Below are positions 54,801 to 64,000 of a stretch of DNA of 64,000 nt, one piece after another. Under the pieces are notes generated by a model. That model ran no database searches and was not told the DNA's origin. It worked only from the letters and a program-made list of their open reading frames with translations. Within the stretch, counting starts at the first letter, position 1; every line of letters starts with the position of its first letter. The stretch is taken from NCBI GenBank assembly GCA_905178155.1, contig CAJINV010000026.1:204289-268288 (forward strand), given 5' to 3'. Source of the DNA: Amoebophrya sp. A120 (Eukaryota > Sar > Dinophyceae > Syndiniales > Amoebophryaceae). The position numbers and the translations under genes were made by a program.

Positions 54801-57800
54801 TCATGTAAAATCTGCATGACAAGTGTGGCATTCTTCCAGACCCAGACACTTTTGCGTTTGATAATCTAGCAGCGCGTTTAGAAGGGTCGCTGCGGACTGC
54901 TTGAGCATCAAAACGATCTCCGCTTCCGGTAATGGGCTGTCAACAGTGTATCAAAGTGAAAAAAGCCCCCACCCCATACTCAAAAGAGAACCTGCGTTGC
55001 CGGATTTGTGTACACAAACGCAAGCCGTATAGCAAGAAGAGGCAATCCACCGCGCCCCGACCTGTCCCGAGCCTGAAGAATGAAGAAGAGGCAATCCGGC
55101 GCGCCCCGAACCGCCCCGAACCTGAAGAAGAGACAAGCCGGCGCGCCCCGAACCGCCCGGAACCTGGAGAGGAGGCAATCCGACGCGCCCCGAACCGCCA
55201 CGAACCTGGAGCAGAGGCAATCCGGCGCGCCCCGAACCGCCCCGAACCTCAAGCAGTGGCAATCTGGCGCGCCCCGCACCGCCCCGAACCTCAAGAAGAG
55301 GCAAGCCGGCGCGCCCCGAACTCAGACAAGCGCGAAGCCGGGCCGCCCCGAACTGCCTCGAACCTGAAGAAGAGGCAAGCCGGCGCGCCGCGCCCGTGCG
55401 CGCGTGCCAACTAAAAAAGACACGCACACCATAGCCGCTGGCGTCCTCGATTTCGTGCGCGCGCGCATAAAAGACTGGCTGCACACTCCGCCGCATGGGT
55501 ACCGTTTGCCTTTTACGCAAGACAGAGCTGATTTGTGGTCACAACTCATTTGTGGTCACAAATCAGCATCACAAAATTCTTTTCGATATGGGGAGGGGAG
55601 ATTTTTCCTCACAATACAGTGTCTTGGATTTCAGGCAGGATTGAGCAGGTGAAAAGGTCGGATTTTGTTATCGCCGCGACCAGTTGCATTGTAGATGCCC
55701 CCTCCGCATCGTCCTCTTCGTTAATATTTGTCGTGTTTCTTTTCTTCTTCTTACTCGAAGTTGCAAACTTTCCAGCACTTCCGTCGTAGTAAAAATCCTG
55801 CCCTTCTTTCTCCTCCTTGCTCACGACGTCTAAAAACGTGAACCGCGAGTTCAAAATTCGGTCCAAAGTTTCTACCAACCCGCCGTGGAACAGGATCTGC
55901 TCCTGATTCGCCGAACACGGGCCCTGGGACAGCTCGACGAGGAAGTCCAAGGACTGCTGCAGGTTCTGCGCGGTTAGGACGTCCATCAAATAGATTTCCA
56001 CGTTTGCGGAGGTGGTTGCTTTCTTCTTCCCAGATGTTCCACTAGAAGTTGTTGTACCTGGATTATTGTTCCCTGCACCCCCCACGCCGTGCCCGACCAT
56101 TTTGCACACCAAATCGCAGCAGGTCTGGATGATTGGAATCGACTCACTGTTGTCCGCCTGCTCCCGGAGGTATTCCTGCATCCAGGAGTTGTGCCCTTCG
56201 CATAACAACTGCAAAAACCGCTGGCACTTGATCAACAACTCCATTGCTTGGTTGATGGTGTAGATGAAGGTTTTGTCGCCGATGCGCAACGTCTCCATCG
56301 TCTCTAATTCGTTGAACAACCGTTGTTTGATCAACTTAAACTCCTTATCCAATGCAAAAATGTCTGGGTCTGGAAGAATGCAACTTGTAATGCTAGCTCT
56401 CCATACCTAGGAAATCTGTATTGCATAGCCAACAAAAGTCGCAGCCTCTTTTGGATACGCAAAAACGCAGTTGCTCATGCGGCTTTCCTATGCGAAAGCG
56501 TTCTGAAAAGTTGTCATGCTGTGTTGCATTCGGAACCGTTTCCATCATCCACATTTTAGCATCACAAGCTTCCAGACCCAGACATGTTTGCAATCCATAC
56601 TCCTTCAACCGATGCAAAACCCGGTTGAAAATCCGGTGCATGTTATCGTACGAAAAGACTGTCTCAATCTCAAATCTTTGCAGACTCAGCAATACAAATT
56701 TGCTCAGCATGACAAGGAAAACCTGTGCTGCGCAATATGCAAAAGAAAACACGTAGAGAGTGCCCTTTTCTTGCATGTCGAGCATGACAAAAAAACTGTC
56801 TCAAGGAATTTCCGCATTACAAATTGAGACTAAGACACTTTTTCCTTGCGATACATGTTGCGGAAAAAGACCACATCGTCGGAGGATTCAAAGTACTCCT
56901 GAAACCCGTTCTGCACGGCTCTATTCCCTCCGTCTAGTAAAGCGATGGAAAGCTGCAGAGCGTTCAAATACACGTCATACGGTTATGACATTACACAACT
57001 CCCCCTCCCCCTCATTTGTCATGCAAAACGCCAAATCCACGCCTTGCTGTTTGGCACCAAATGCATGACCACACGTTCGCGATGCCCAAACCGCATTACA
57101 GTCCGTACGCTGATTTGTCATGCGACAGCCACATTTGTGCCATTGATTGTGATGCCGGTTATGGTACACACACGAGGGGGAGGGGGAGTTGTGCATTCTC
57201 ATAACGGTGCGTGGGAATCGAGAACCGAGGCGGCGAATTTCACGCCGTTTTGCTGGAGAATTTCGTTTTGCCTCGCCGCGTTCGGTTCTGCCGGGTTGGA
57301 GTCGGTGCTGGTGCTATCGCCACCTGCTTGCTCTACACCGTCTGTACCACTCCCGTCAGAGTCCGTCAGCCACTTATCAGAAGGAAAAATCCACCCTCCC
57401 CATATTGAAAACGCATCCGTCTGTGAATTTGTAATGCAGATTTGTGGCTACGAATCCTGTCCGTCTTGCAAGAAGGCAAGCCCAGAGAGTCCGCCGCATT
57501 ATGCGGGCGGTTTGTGATGCTGTTGGGCTTACAGCATCAACCTCTGTCATGCTAGTCGCCTACGTCGAAACCTCTCGACTCAGGCTCGGCATATGCCTGC
57601 AGTCCTCTCCAGCACGACAGACCTTATTTGCGTACGCAAATCCAGCATCAGAAACTTCGTTTCGATATGGGGAGGGGGGATTTTTCTCTTTGATACCACT
57701 GGGTTGTCAACTTCAACACCTCATCCACCAATTCCCACCGGCATAACTGTATCGCAAGAAAAAACTGTTTCACTGTGAACTTGTGATGCAGAAAGTAGAT

Positions 57801-60800
57801 CGCAGAACTGTGTGTCATGCTACACATGCAAGACGATGGATTTCTAGCTGTGTTTTCCCTTACGATCCCCGCATGACAGATTTTTAGTGTCATGCGTAAC
57901 AAACTTGTGATGCAGATTTCGCACAACCACCACAGTGAAACAGTTTTTTCGTGGGATAAACTGGACATTAGAAATGCTGTGGGTGATCAGAGTCCCCAAA
58001 TACTTCTCGTAGTCGTAGCTGCTGGACCCACTCGCCTGTATAGCCCGCTGGACCGCTTCGTGGGCTTTGATTTCCGCGATAAACGCTATAAACGTGCACA
58101 ACCCCCCCTCCCCCTCATTTGGATGGCATCCGTAGCAACACAAGTCCTGGCACAGATGCAGCTTTTGCATGACAAACTTGCGACTGCTTGTACGTAGTGC
58201 TGTTTCGGCTTCGGGAATCTGTCATGCAAGCAATGCCACAGGGCAAAGGGTGGATTTGGTATTTTGCATGACAAATGAGGGGAAGGGGGAGTTGTGCACT
58301 GTCATAAATGCGCGAAACTTTGTCGTCATCAGAGTGGACTGCTCAACCACCGACGGCTGTGCTCCTGCATCAGCCGATAAGCCGGAATTATCTGCGCCAC
58401 CTTGTCCGTCCTGTTGTTCCCCGATGCTCTGCAGCGTTGCGGTTTCCAACAACGCCTGCAGCTGCAACACCTTCGCACTGAAGTCCGTGACCGACGCGGC
58501 GGCCTGCGCGACAATCTTCTCTTCTGTCGTTGTTTTCGACAAAGCGAGGCTTTATCAAATGCGAAAGCGTCTGGGTCTGGAAGATTGCCACGTTTGTCAT
58601 GCATATTTTGAATGACCCATGATGTCTGTGATGCATGCTCTAGCATGGCAGATTTTCAGAGGGCTTTGTGATGCTTCAACCGCATGAGAAATGCCCTCCC
58701 CGTGTAGCGCAAACTGAACTCCCTTTGCTAGTCATGCAATACAAATTTTTTTGGAACCCAAAGACAGCATCACAAGTTGCAACCTTCCAGACCCACACAT
58801 TTTTACAGTTGATAGGTTTATATCGCGAAAGGATTGCACCGACGCCACCGCCCGCTGCTCCAGGATTTGCCGTATGAATTGCAAAAGTGTCTGGGTCTGG
58901 AAACTTGTGATGCTGAGTGGCGTATCATGAGGAGGCCACAAGTGCTCGCTCAGCATGACAAGTTTCTGAGCTTCTAGGTGTTGCCTATTCTGCATGACAA
59001 ACTGCGTTTCTGCATGACATAGAAATGGCGCTCTTGGGTAACGTGCATGACAGATTTGAGCCTCATGCCAGACAAGCATGACAAACATGCACTCTTCCAG
59101 ACCCAGACGTTTTTACATTTGATATGCCGGTAGAAAACCGATTGCTCCACTTGGCGCGACCGCTTGGCCGGTTTGGTGGTTGATGGACCTCCCAAGTTGT
59201 TTATCTGCGCAAGAGCCGCCGGTTGAGATAAATTGCCGGCACTTCCTGCTACCATCAGCCCCAGCTCTTGTTCCAAACCGTCCTCGTCTGCCGGGTGTAA
59301 AATGGTCAACACATTCTGGATCTCCAACACAGTGGAATACACCTCCGGAAACTCCTGTTTCAGAACCGACGCCACTTTGTTCTTCACAGACAGTTGATAT
59401 CCTCCAGCCCTACTATCAAAAGGAAAAATCCCCCCTCCCCATTTATCAAAACGGAAATCTGTGATGCGGGACTCGTATACACAAATCAAATCTGTCTTGC
59501 AGTAGATGACTGCACGCAGATCGCTAGGCTAGGAAGGGGCCGCTCGGTGTAGGCGCCTAGCATAGCAGACGTCTGCCCTGTAGGCCTTAGAGCATGACAA
59601 ATCTCGCGCATAACGCGGCGGCCTCTCTGCGTTTGCCTTCCTGCAAGACAGACAGGATTTGTGGTCACAAATCTGCATCACAAATTTTCAGACGGATACG
59701 TTTTTAATATGGGGACGGGGGATTTTTCCTTGCAATATCTACTTCCGCCACCTGTAGTCCCACCTTTCCGCCCAACCACGTCCATGAAGGGTTTGATTAG
59801 GTGAAAGCAGATTTTCTGCACCGGGAGTTCGAAAACCGATCCGCGAAGTAGTTTTCCACTATTCAAATCCACCGCGTACTTGTTTTTCCGGTAGATGTAC
59901 TCGAGAAATGTGTTCAAAAAGGAAAAACACTGCGCAAAGTACTCCTTCGCCTGAAATGACAACTCCAGCTTCGCGGCCGGCTGCAGCCTCTGCTCCAATT
60001 TCGTCATGGTGATCCGAACCTGCTCGGGGATCGCCGTGCACGGCATCCGCTCGTTGTTCGCTAGATTGATGGTTTTGCTATCAATGAAGTCGGAGACTGT
60101 GGTGTCTAAGTACACCAAAAACTCCTCCAAATCCCGAATAACGTAGTCGACTACCGCGAAAATCAAATTCGTGTTCTCCTTCTCGGAAGCAGTACTTCTA
60201 CCTTGAGGGTCTTGTGTCGTGGAGGAAGCGTCTTTATTCATCCCGGTCGCCGAAGATGTTGTTGATGAGCTACTTTTCGCGTTCAACAACGTCTCATCGT
60301 CCCGGACTTCGCAGTCGTAGTACGCTTGCTGGAGGCAATACAGCTGAGTCTGTTTCAGCTCCAAGCAAATCGGAATCACCGGCGACGCAGGATCCTCTTC
60401 GACTGTGGAAAACAGAAACTGGGACAAGCACACGAAGTCCAACAAAATCACGTTCGCAGGAAGCAACGCGTGGACCAGAGTTTCGTGCAGGGAGTCTCTG
60501 CCCAGGGAGAGCTTCCCGATCAGTTTCAAAAACTCGAGGTAGTACAGAATCCGTGTCGTCGCGGCTGCACTGTTGTTCGTCGAGTTACCACCTCCGGAAG
60601 ATGTAGGTGATTGTTGCAGCATCAGCGACCGTTGCACCATTCCCACCCCAGCGGCGGCAGCGTTCGTTCCTTGTGCCTGTTGTAACGTCTGACCGTTCAC
60701 AAAAGCCAAAACGTCGTCCTGGATTTGCAACACTCTGTCGGTGTTCGCCTGCTTCTTCCCGTAGACCTCTGGTAACAGCGCAGAAGTGTTTGTCATTGTT

Positions 60801-63800
60801 GTTTTTGAAGAAGTTGCACTACTCCCAGAAGTACTAGATGTTGGCGGTATCTCCGCCCGTAGTAGATCCAACAGAACCCTTTTCGCCAGCGGCAAGGGCG
60901 CGTCGTGCACCACCACCATGTTCTGTAACACCTTCAGCCCGATGAAATTCCGGCGTTTCTTGCACGACAGTTCCAATAACGGCGACATTAAAGATTCAAA
61001 CGTCTTCGCCCCGCTGGTCGCTAGTTGTGACGCAATCTGCTCGTTATTCGAAAACATCTGCTCTAAAACAAACTCGACAGAGCAAGAATCCGGCACTGCT
61101 ATCTGCGATGTTAATTCATCTAAAAACTCGAACAGCTCGAGTTGGTTCGCCGTGTGTTTCCTGACCGATTGCGCGAGTAACTGGCAAGCCAACGTCGTGA
61201 TGGAATTCGCGGCAAGCACGGCGGTGGTTGGAAAAGTCCCATATAAAATGCAAATATCATGTCTGGGTCTGGAAACCTGTGATGCTAAAATGTGGATGAC
61301 GGAACTACTTCCGAATGCAGCCCAGCATGAGAACATTCTAGAGCGCTTTCTCATACGCAATCCACATCAGAAACTGCCTTTTTGCATGACACAGTGGCTG
61401 CGACCTTATTTGTTGGCTCTGCAATACAGATTTTGCAGGAATGTAAAGCTAGCATTACAAGTTCCACTTTTCTAGACCCAGACGTGTTTGCATTTGATAT
61501 CCCCGACGTGTTGACCACCGCTTGCTGCTGTTCTAACAGCCAGTTGATGAGAATTCTCCGAAGGCCCAACGCGTATGACAGTGCACAGCTCCCCCTCCCC
61601 CTTATTTGTATAGCATGAACGGCAATACAAGCATCAGCAAGAGTGCTGCTTTTGCATGACAAATTTACACTGGGGCGTAGTGCTATTTGGGCCAATAGAA
61701 TTTGTCATGCAAGCAGTGCCATGATGCAGTGACTGGGTTCGGGGTTTTGCATGACAAATGAAGGGGAGGGGTAGTTGTGCACTTTCATAACGCGCGGAAA
61801 ATATCCTGGAACGGCGCGTCGGGCTCACTGCTGTCGCAGATCTTCTGTAAGTTCTGCTTGCTAGAAGCGCCACCAGCTCCCTGTAGAATATCAACCGTCG
61901 CTTCTGCGACGGTGGCTCCTCTACCACGCTTCACCACGCGACCGTATTCATCGATAAAAAGCGTCAAACTGCAAAGTTGCCTATCAACTGCAAATATGTC
62001 TGGGGCTGGAAACTTGTGATGCTGGGTGGCATATCATGAGGAGGCCGCAAGTGCTGTCTCCGCATGACAAGTTTCTGCGCTTCTAGGTGTTGCCTATTCT
62101 GCATGACAAACTGCGTTTTTGCACGACAGAGAGTGGGGCTCTTGGGTAACGTGCATGACAGATTTAAGACTCATGCAAGACAAGCATGACAAATATGCAT
62201 TCTTCCAGACCCAGACTACATTTTTGCATTTGATATTGCCGCAAGTCCGTTAATATCGTTGCCGTCCTTGCAAATGCCTTCTTGCTGTCGATCGCCAACG
62301 CCCACTTCTCAAACCCGGAGAGGTAGGCTTGGAGTTCCTGTGTTTGTTGCTTGATCTGTTCGAACAGGTGCCCGTCGGACTGGAGGTAGAGGAGTTGTAA
62401 ATCATTCTCCGCGGTGGTTAAACAGGTTTCTAATCTCGTCGTGTATTGGAAGAGCAGCGTCATACACGCGTTGGGCAACGTGTTTATTGTTTCTGCCGAT
62501 GAGCCAGCACCAGATCCGGCACTTCTACCTGTAGACGACAATGATGATGATGACGCCGCCACAGAAAACAACTCCAGAATTCTCGTCGCAAAGTCCGCAC
62601 CTTTGAACCGTGCGAAATCGACGTCGAAGCCCAGAAATTCCTCCTCAAACTGCGAAAAATCTCTTAACACCTCCACGGCGATTTTTGTCGTTAATATCGA
62701 TTTCTGCAGCTCCGTGTCCGTGCAGCAGGGAGAAATCATGTTCGATCTTTTCCCCCCTTCGCCGACGAAGAGAAATTGACTCGGTTGGGATTCATCCACC
62801 ACACAGTAGTACTTCAGGAAAATCTGGACCAAGCGGGTAACCACGGAATCCACAGCCAGATTGTGGATCACGTCCAGACAATGCAGCGCGGCGGACTTGA
62901 CATTATCGTGGTTGTTGGTGGTCGCTGCGGAAGTGGTCGCTTCATCTAAACTTTGACCGCCGCGGCCCAGGGCTTGCGACTGACGTTCTGGTTCGTTTCC
63001 AGTACCCCCATCGCGGTCGACAAGCTGCAGGAGCAGAGTTTTGTAGTCCATCACCTGCTTCTCATTTGTGTAAAATCCGTACTGGAGGAGGAGGCTAAGC
63101 TGCTTCAAGTATTCTACGGTTAGCAGGTTATTCTGGTACGCATCAGTTGTATTAGCGCCCGGTAGAAGTTCCGCAGCAGTCGCGGATGTTGTTGTCGCGC
63201 TGTTCCTGATCAAATGCCGGCGGATGCACTTTTCCAGCAACTTGAACTTGTTCGTTCCGACGGCAGTTGATGTTTGTTGCTGTCCAGATGTGGAGGAAAA
63301 CCCGTCCGGAAACAGCGCCTTCAAGTTTTCACTTTCACTCGTTACCGCTTTGGGCAAGAGAAAATTGCTACTCTCCGGTGTAGTTGAATTTTTCCCGGCT
63401 GATGTTGTTTCGTCGTTAAACAACGTTACCATCTCGACATCCTCTTGCTCCTCTAATAGCGGTTGATACGCTTTTATCCAAGAAAAAAACTGTGTTAGTG
63501 TAACTATCTTTGGCTGACAGCATTACAAATTTGCTATACATGACAGAGAAAACCTGTCATGCGTGGCTTGTAAGGGAAAACACACATGAAAAGAGAACTT
63601 CATGGCTGTCTCGCATGACAGGTGTAAGTCTGTTGCATGTTCTGCATTACAGATTTACACTTACACAGTTTTTTTCTTGCATAGCTTTACTCTTAAAAGA
63701 CGCTTTCAAAGAACTCCCGATGAATCCTCTAGGAGAGGAAAGTTGCGCCATTTCCCCCGCGGCATAGCAATTCGTCGTGTCACAAATCGCATTGCAAACT

Positions 63801-64000
63801 CCAGATTTGTTCGAATTCGGTAGTTGCGGGAACTTCTGCGAGTCTAACACCCGAACTTCCACCGGCGGTTCTAAATTCACGTGCAACAAATGGTCCACGA
63901 ACATGTTCGTCAAGAGCCGGCAAATCGCTGCTTGAAACGACTTCGGAAACGCGAGATAGTTACTGGTGGAAGAACTATTATTTCCAGCAAGACTCATTAA
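48810..64000 (-). CDS. ITPR: inositol 1,4,5-trisphosphate receptor, C-terminal 2,675+ residues
   Basis: Calcium-release channel of the ER or related stores. The gene runs off the window; 28 exons (gaps between the 27 introners at 48923-63683) sum to 8,028 nt from the ATG at 63997, probably an internal Met. Order: an early segment like IP3R CRLMLHMHVD (here CRLLTNMFVDHLL); helical solenoid in the 1.2 and 1.5 kb exons; ALLDGGNRAVQNGF and the RIH-associated domain (QRFLQLLCEGHNSWMQEYLR); first membrane helix in LQFLIWLSLMIALVINLVL; further helices between 51.8 and 50.5 kb; pore helix EMLSWFFVTTYD; last helix NIIFGIIIDTFGALRDE; then CFIC with FEEHIKHEHNLWDYL and DPTTFTGPE, the conserved zinc-linker region; tail LSFFPVEKALCL. 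The ligand-binding N-terminus lies outside the window. The usual GGGxGD pore filter is absent. Stop at 48810. Confidence 0.95.
48923..49086. mobile_element. introner, family G, last ITPR intron
   Basis: 164 bp. Flanks CAGGT and TAAGT differ at two positions. Joins exons 27 and 28 (STDDL to SFFPVEKA). Confidence 0.87.
49574..49794. mobile_element. introner, family D
   Basis: 221 bp, direct repeat TAATG at 49569-49573 and 49795-49799. Between ITPR exons 26 and 27, inside the pore loop. Confidence 0.93.
49840..50105. mobile_element. introner, family A
   Basis: 266 bp with a decayed left arm (AAAAATCCCTGGATGTCTGG). Direct repeat CGGCG at 49835-49839 and 50106-50110. Between ITPR exons 25 and 26. 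Confidence 0.93.
50650..50858. mobile_element. introner, family D
   Basis: 209 bp, right end GGGACA. Direct repeat CGTTC at 50645-50649 and 50859-50863. Between ITPR exons 24 and 25. Confidence 0.93.
51008..51223. mobile_element. introner, family C
   Basis: 216 bp, arms ACAACTCCCCCTCCCCCTCA and GAGGGGGAGGGGAAGTTGTG. Flanks GCTCC and CCTCC. Between ITPR exons 23 and 24. Confidence 0.92.
51617..51827. mobile_element. introner, family D
   Basis: 211 bp, arms AAAAAAGTGTTACAGTTACA and TGTAACTGTAACACTTTTTT. Direct repeat GTGGT at 51612-51616 and 51828-51832. Between ITPR exons 22 and 23. Confidence 0.95.
51979..52233. mobile_element. introner, family A
   Basis: 255 bp, flanks CCGGT and TCGGT. 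Between ITPR exons 21 and 22. Confidence 0.92.
52846..53117. mobile_element. introner, family A, decayed
   Basis: 272 bp, start CATGCAATGC and arm TCACTGCGTCTGGAG show substitutions. Flanks TCCAT and TCCGA. Between ITPR exons 20 and 21. Confidence 0.85.
53155..53406. mobile_element. introner, family A
   Basis: 252 bp, direct repeat CCATG at 53150-53154 and 53407-53411. Between ITPR exons 19 and 20. Confidence 0.94.
53438..53745. mobile_element. introner, family B
   Basis: 308 bp, right end CTA. Direct repeat TCCAA at 53433-53437 and 53746-53750. Between ITPR exons 18 and 19. Confidence 0.92.
53808..54066. mobile_element. introner, family A
   Basis: 259 bp, flanks CCGTA and CAGTA. Between ITPR exons 17 and 18. 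Confidence 0.9.
54286..54547. mobile_element. introner, family A
   Basis: 262 bp, direct repeat ATCCA at 54281-54285 and 54548-54552. Between ITPR exons 16 and 17. Confidence 0.94.
54567..54595. repeat. palindrome filling a 48-nt exon
   Basis: ATCCGGACGGAC (54567-54578) and its exact complement (54584-54595) around a 5-base loop, inside ITPR exon 16, which encodes DIRTDAVSVRILAIRL. Confidence 0.9.
54601..54863. mobile_element. introner, family A
   Basis: 263 bp, flanks TTCTA and ATCTA. Between ITPR exons 15 and 16. Confidence 0.91.
54949..55616. mobile_element. expanded introner, family B
   Basis: 668 bp, about twice the family norm of 305-324 bp. Direct repeat CAGTG at 54944-54948 and 55617-55621. 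Normal family B ends enclose a tandem repeat at 55041-55392. Between ITPR exons 14 and 15; removal joins PEIQDTV to DSPLPEAE. Confidence 0.93.
55041..55392. repeat. 42-bp tandem repeat inside an introner
   Basis: About eight imperfect 42-base units built on GCGCGCCCCGAACCGCCCCG and a GAAGAAGAGGCAA spacer. As 42 is divisible by three, long ORFs stay open on both strands (RRAPNRPEPEEE on plus, GLPLLEVRGG on minus), but the stretch is intronic. Confidence 0.9.
56346..56599. mobile_element. introner, family A
   Basis: 254 bp, direct repeat CTCCT at 56341-56345 and 56600-56604. Between ITPR exons 13 and 14. Confidence 0.94.
56644..56853. mobile_element. introner, family D variant
   Basis: 210 bp, arms GAAAAGACTGTCTCAATCTC and GAGACTAAGACACTTTTTCC. 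Direct repeat CATGT at 56639-56643 and 56854-56858. Between ITPR exons 12 and 13. Confidence 0.93.
56994..57203. mobile_element. introner, family C
   Basis: 210 bp, direct repeat ACGGT at 56989-56993 and 57204-57208. Between ITPR exons 11 and 12. Confidence 0.95.
57375..57695. mobile_element. introner, family B
   Basis: 321 bp, direct repeat CCACT at 57370-57374 and 57696-57700. Between ITPR exons 10 and 11. Confidence 0.94.
57750..57958. mobile_element. introner, family D
   Basis: 209 bp, direct repeat AACTG at 57745-57749 and 57959-57963. Between ITPR exons 9 and 10. Confidence 0.94.
58087..58306. mobile_element. introner, family C
   Basis: 220 bp, flanks AACGC and AATGC. Between ITPR exons 8 and 9. 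Confidence 0.92.
58553..58814. mobile_element. introner, family A
   Basis: 262 bp, flanks GGCTT and GGTTT. Between ITPR exons 7 and 8. Confidence 0.92.
58873..59124. mobile_element. introner, family A
   Basis: 252 bp, direct repeat TGCCG at 58868-58872 and 59125-59129. Between ITPR exons 6 and 7. Interior closely resembles the elements at 27033 and 61982. Confidence 0.94.
59414..59737. mobile_element. introner, family B
   Basis: 324 bp, flanks CCTAC and TCTAC. Between ITPR exons 5 and 6. Confidence 0.92.
61242..61499. mobile_element. introner, family A
   Basis: 258 bp, flanks TCCCA and TCCCC. Between ITPR exons 4 and 5. Confidence 0.92.
61574..61789. mobile_element. introner, family C
   Basis: 216 bp, direct repeat ACGCG at 61569-61573 and 61790-61794. 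Between ITPR exons 3 and 4. Confidence 0.95.
61982..62235. mobile_element. introner, family A
   Basis: 254 bp, direct repeat TTGCC at 61977-61981 and 62236-62240. Between ITPR exons 2 and 3. Confidence 0.95.
63475..63683. mobile_element. introner, family D variant
   Basis: 209 bp, ends TATCCAAGAAAAAAACTG/CAGTTTTTTTCTTGCATA. Direct repeat GCTTT at 63470-63474 and 63684-63688. Between ITPR exons 1 and 2 of the window. Confidence 0.95.

Noticed and set aside
54932-55414. 160-codon plus-strand ORF with RRAPNRPEP repeats
   Set aside because: It lies inside an introner and stays open only because the 42-base repeat is a multiple of three.
172-63683. Classical DNA transposons or retrotransposons with their own proteins
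   Set aside because: No transposase, reverse transcriptase or integrase motif was seen in any frame; the elements are too short to encode one.

Overview
The window looks like nuclear DNA of a protist alveolate, most likely a parasitic dinoflagellate of the Amoebophrya (Syndiniales) type. That placement is inference. It rests on intron-borne inverted-repeat elements (introners) of the kind reported from Amoebophrya genomes, on a full-scale IP3-receptor calcium channel, and on AT-rich spacers alternating with GC-rich genes. No bacterial, organellar, rRNA, tRNA or CRISPR feature was recognised.

All genes I can support are on the minus strand. From left to right they are: a single-pass membrane protein (1.6-2.8 kb); a small possibly axonemal protein (4.8-5.8 kb); a secreted temptin domain fused to a six-helix cytochrome b561 (6.5-9.9 kb) with an internal tandem duplication; a coiled-coil protein in 13 exons (11.5-15.4 kb); a repetitive zone of short, single-helix membrane-protein ORFs with GC-rich downstream repeats (16-23 kb); an unrecognised globular protein (25.6-27.7 kb); a coiled-coil protein (28.1-28.8 kb); several short genes with ordinary GT-AG introns (29.7-34.2 kb); a 277-bp tandem array (34.9-36.8 kb); a Cys-rich protein (37.5-38.6 kb) inside a second duplicated zone; a 1,387-residue acidic/Lys-rich membrane protein (41.1-47.1 kb); and the C-terminal part (at least 2,675 residues) of an IP3 receptor (48.8 kb to the window edge and beyond).

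The dominant structure is the introner system. I mapped 63 elements (one truncated). They begin TAT, end ATA, carry 15-45 bp terminal inverted repeats of at least nine unrelated families, and are usually flanked by a 5-bp direct repeat. Removing each element plus one copy of its 5-bp repeat rebuilds uninterrupted reading frames: summed exon lengths are exact multiples of three in six genes (8028, 4164, 1413, 1269, 855 and 489 nt). None of these introns has GT-AG ends, while ordinary GT-AG introns exist in other genes and even in the same genes. A duplicated exon at 6.9/7.5-7.8 kb provides an empty site and a filled site side by side, fixing the target duplication at CAATC. All families share a TTGTCATGC-like motif just inside the terminal repeats.

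Exon joins and reading frames were worked out by hand from the sequence. Family names come from recognised motifs, not from searches.
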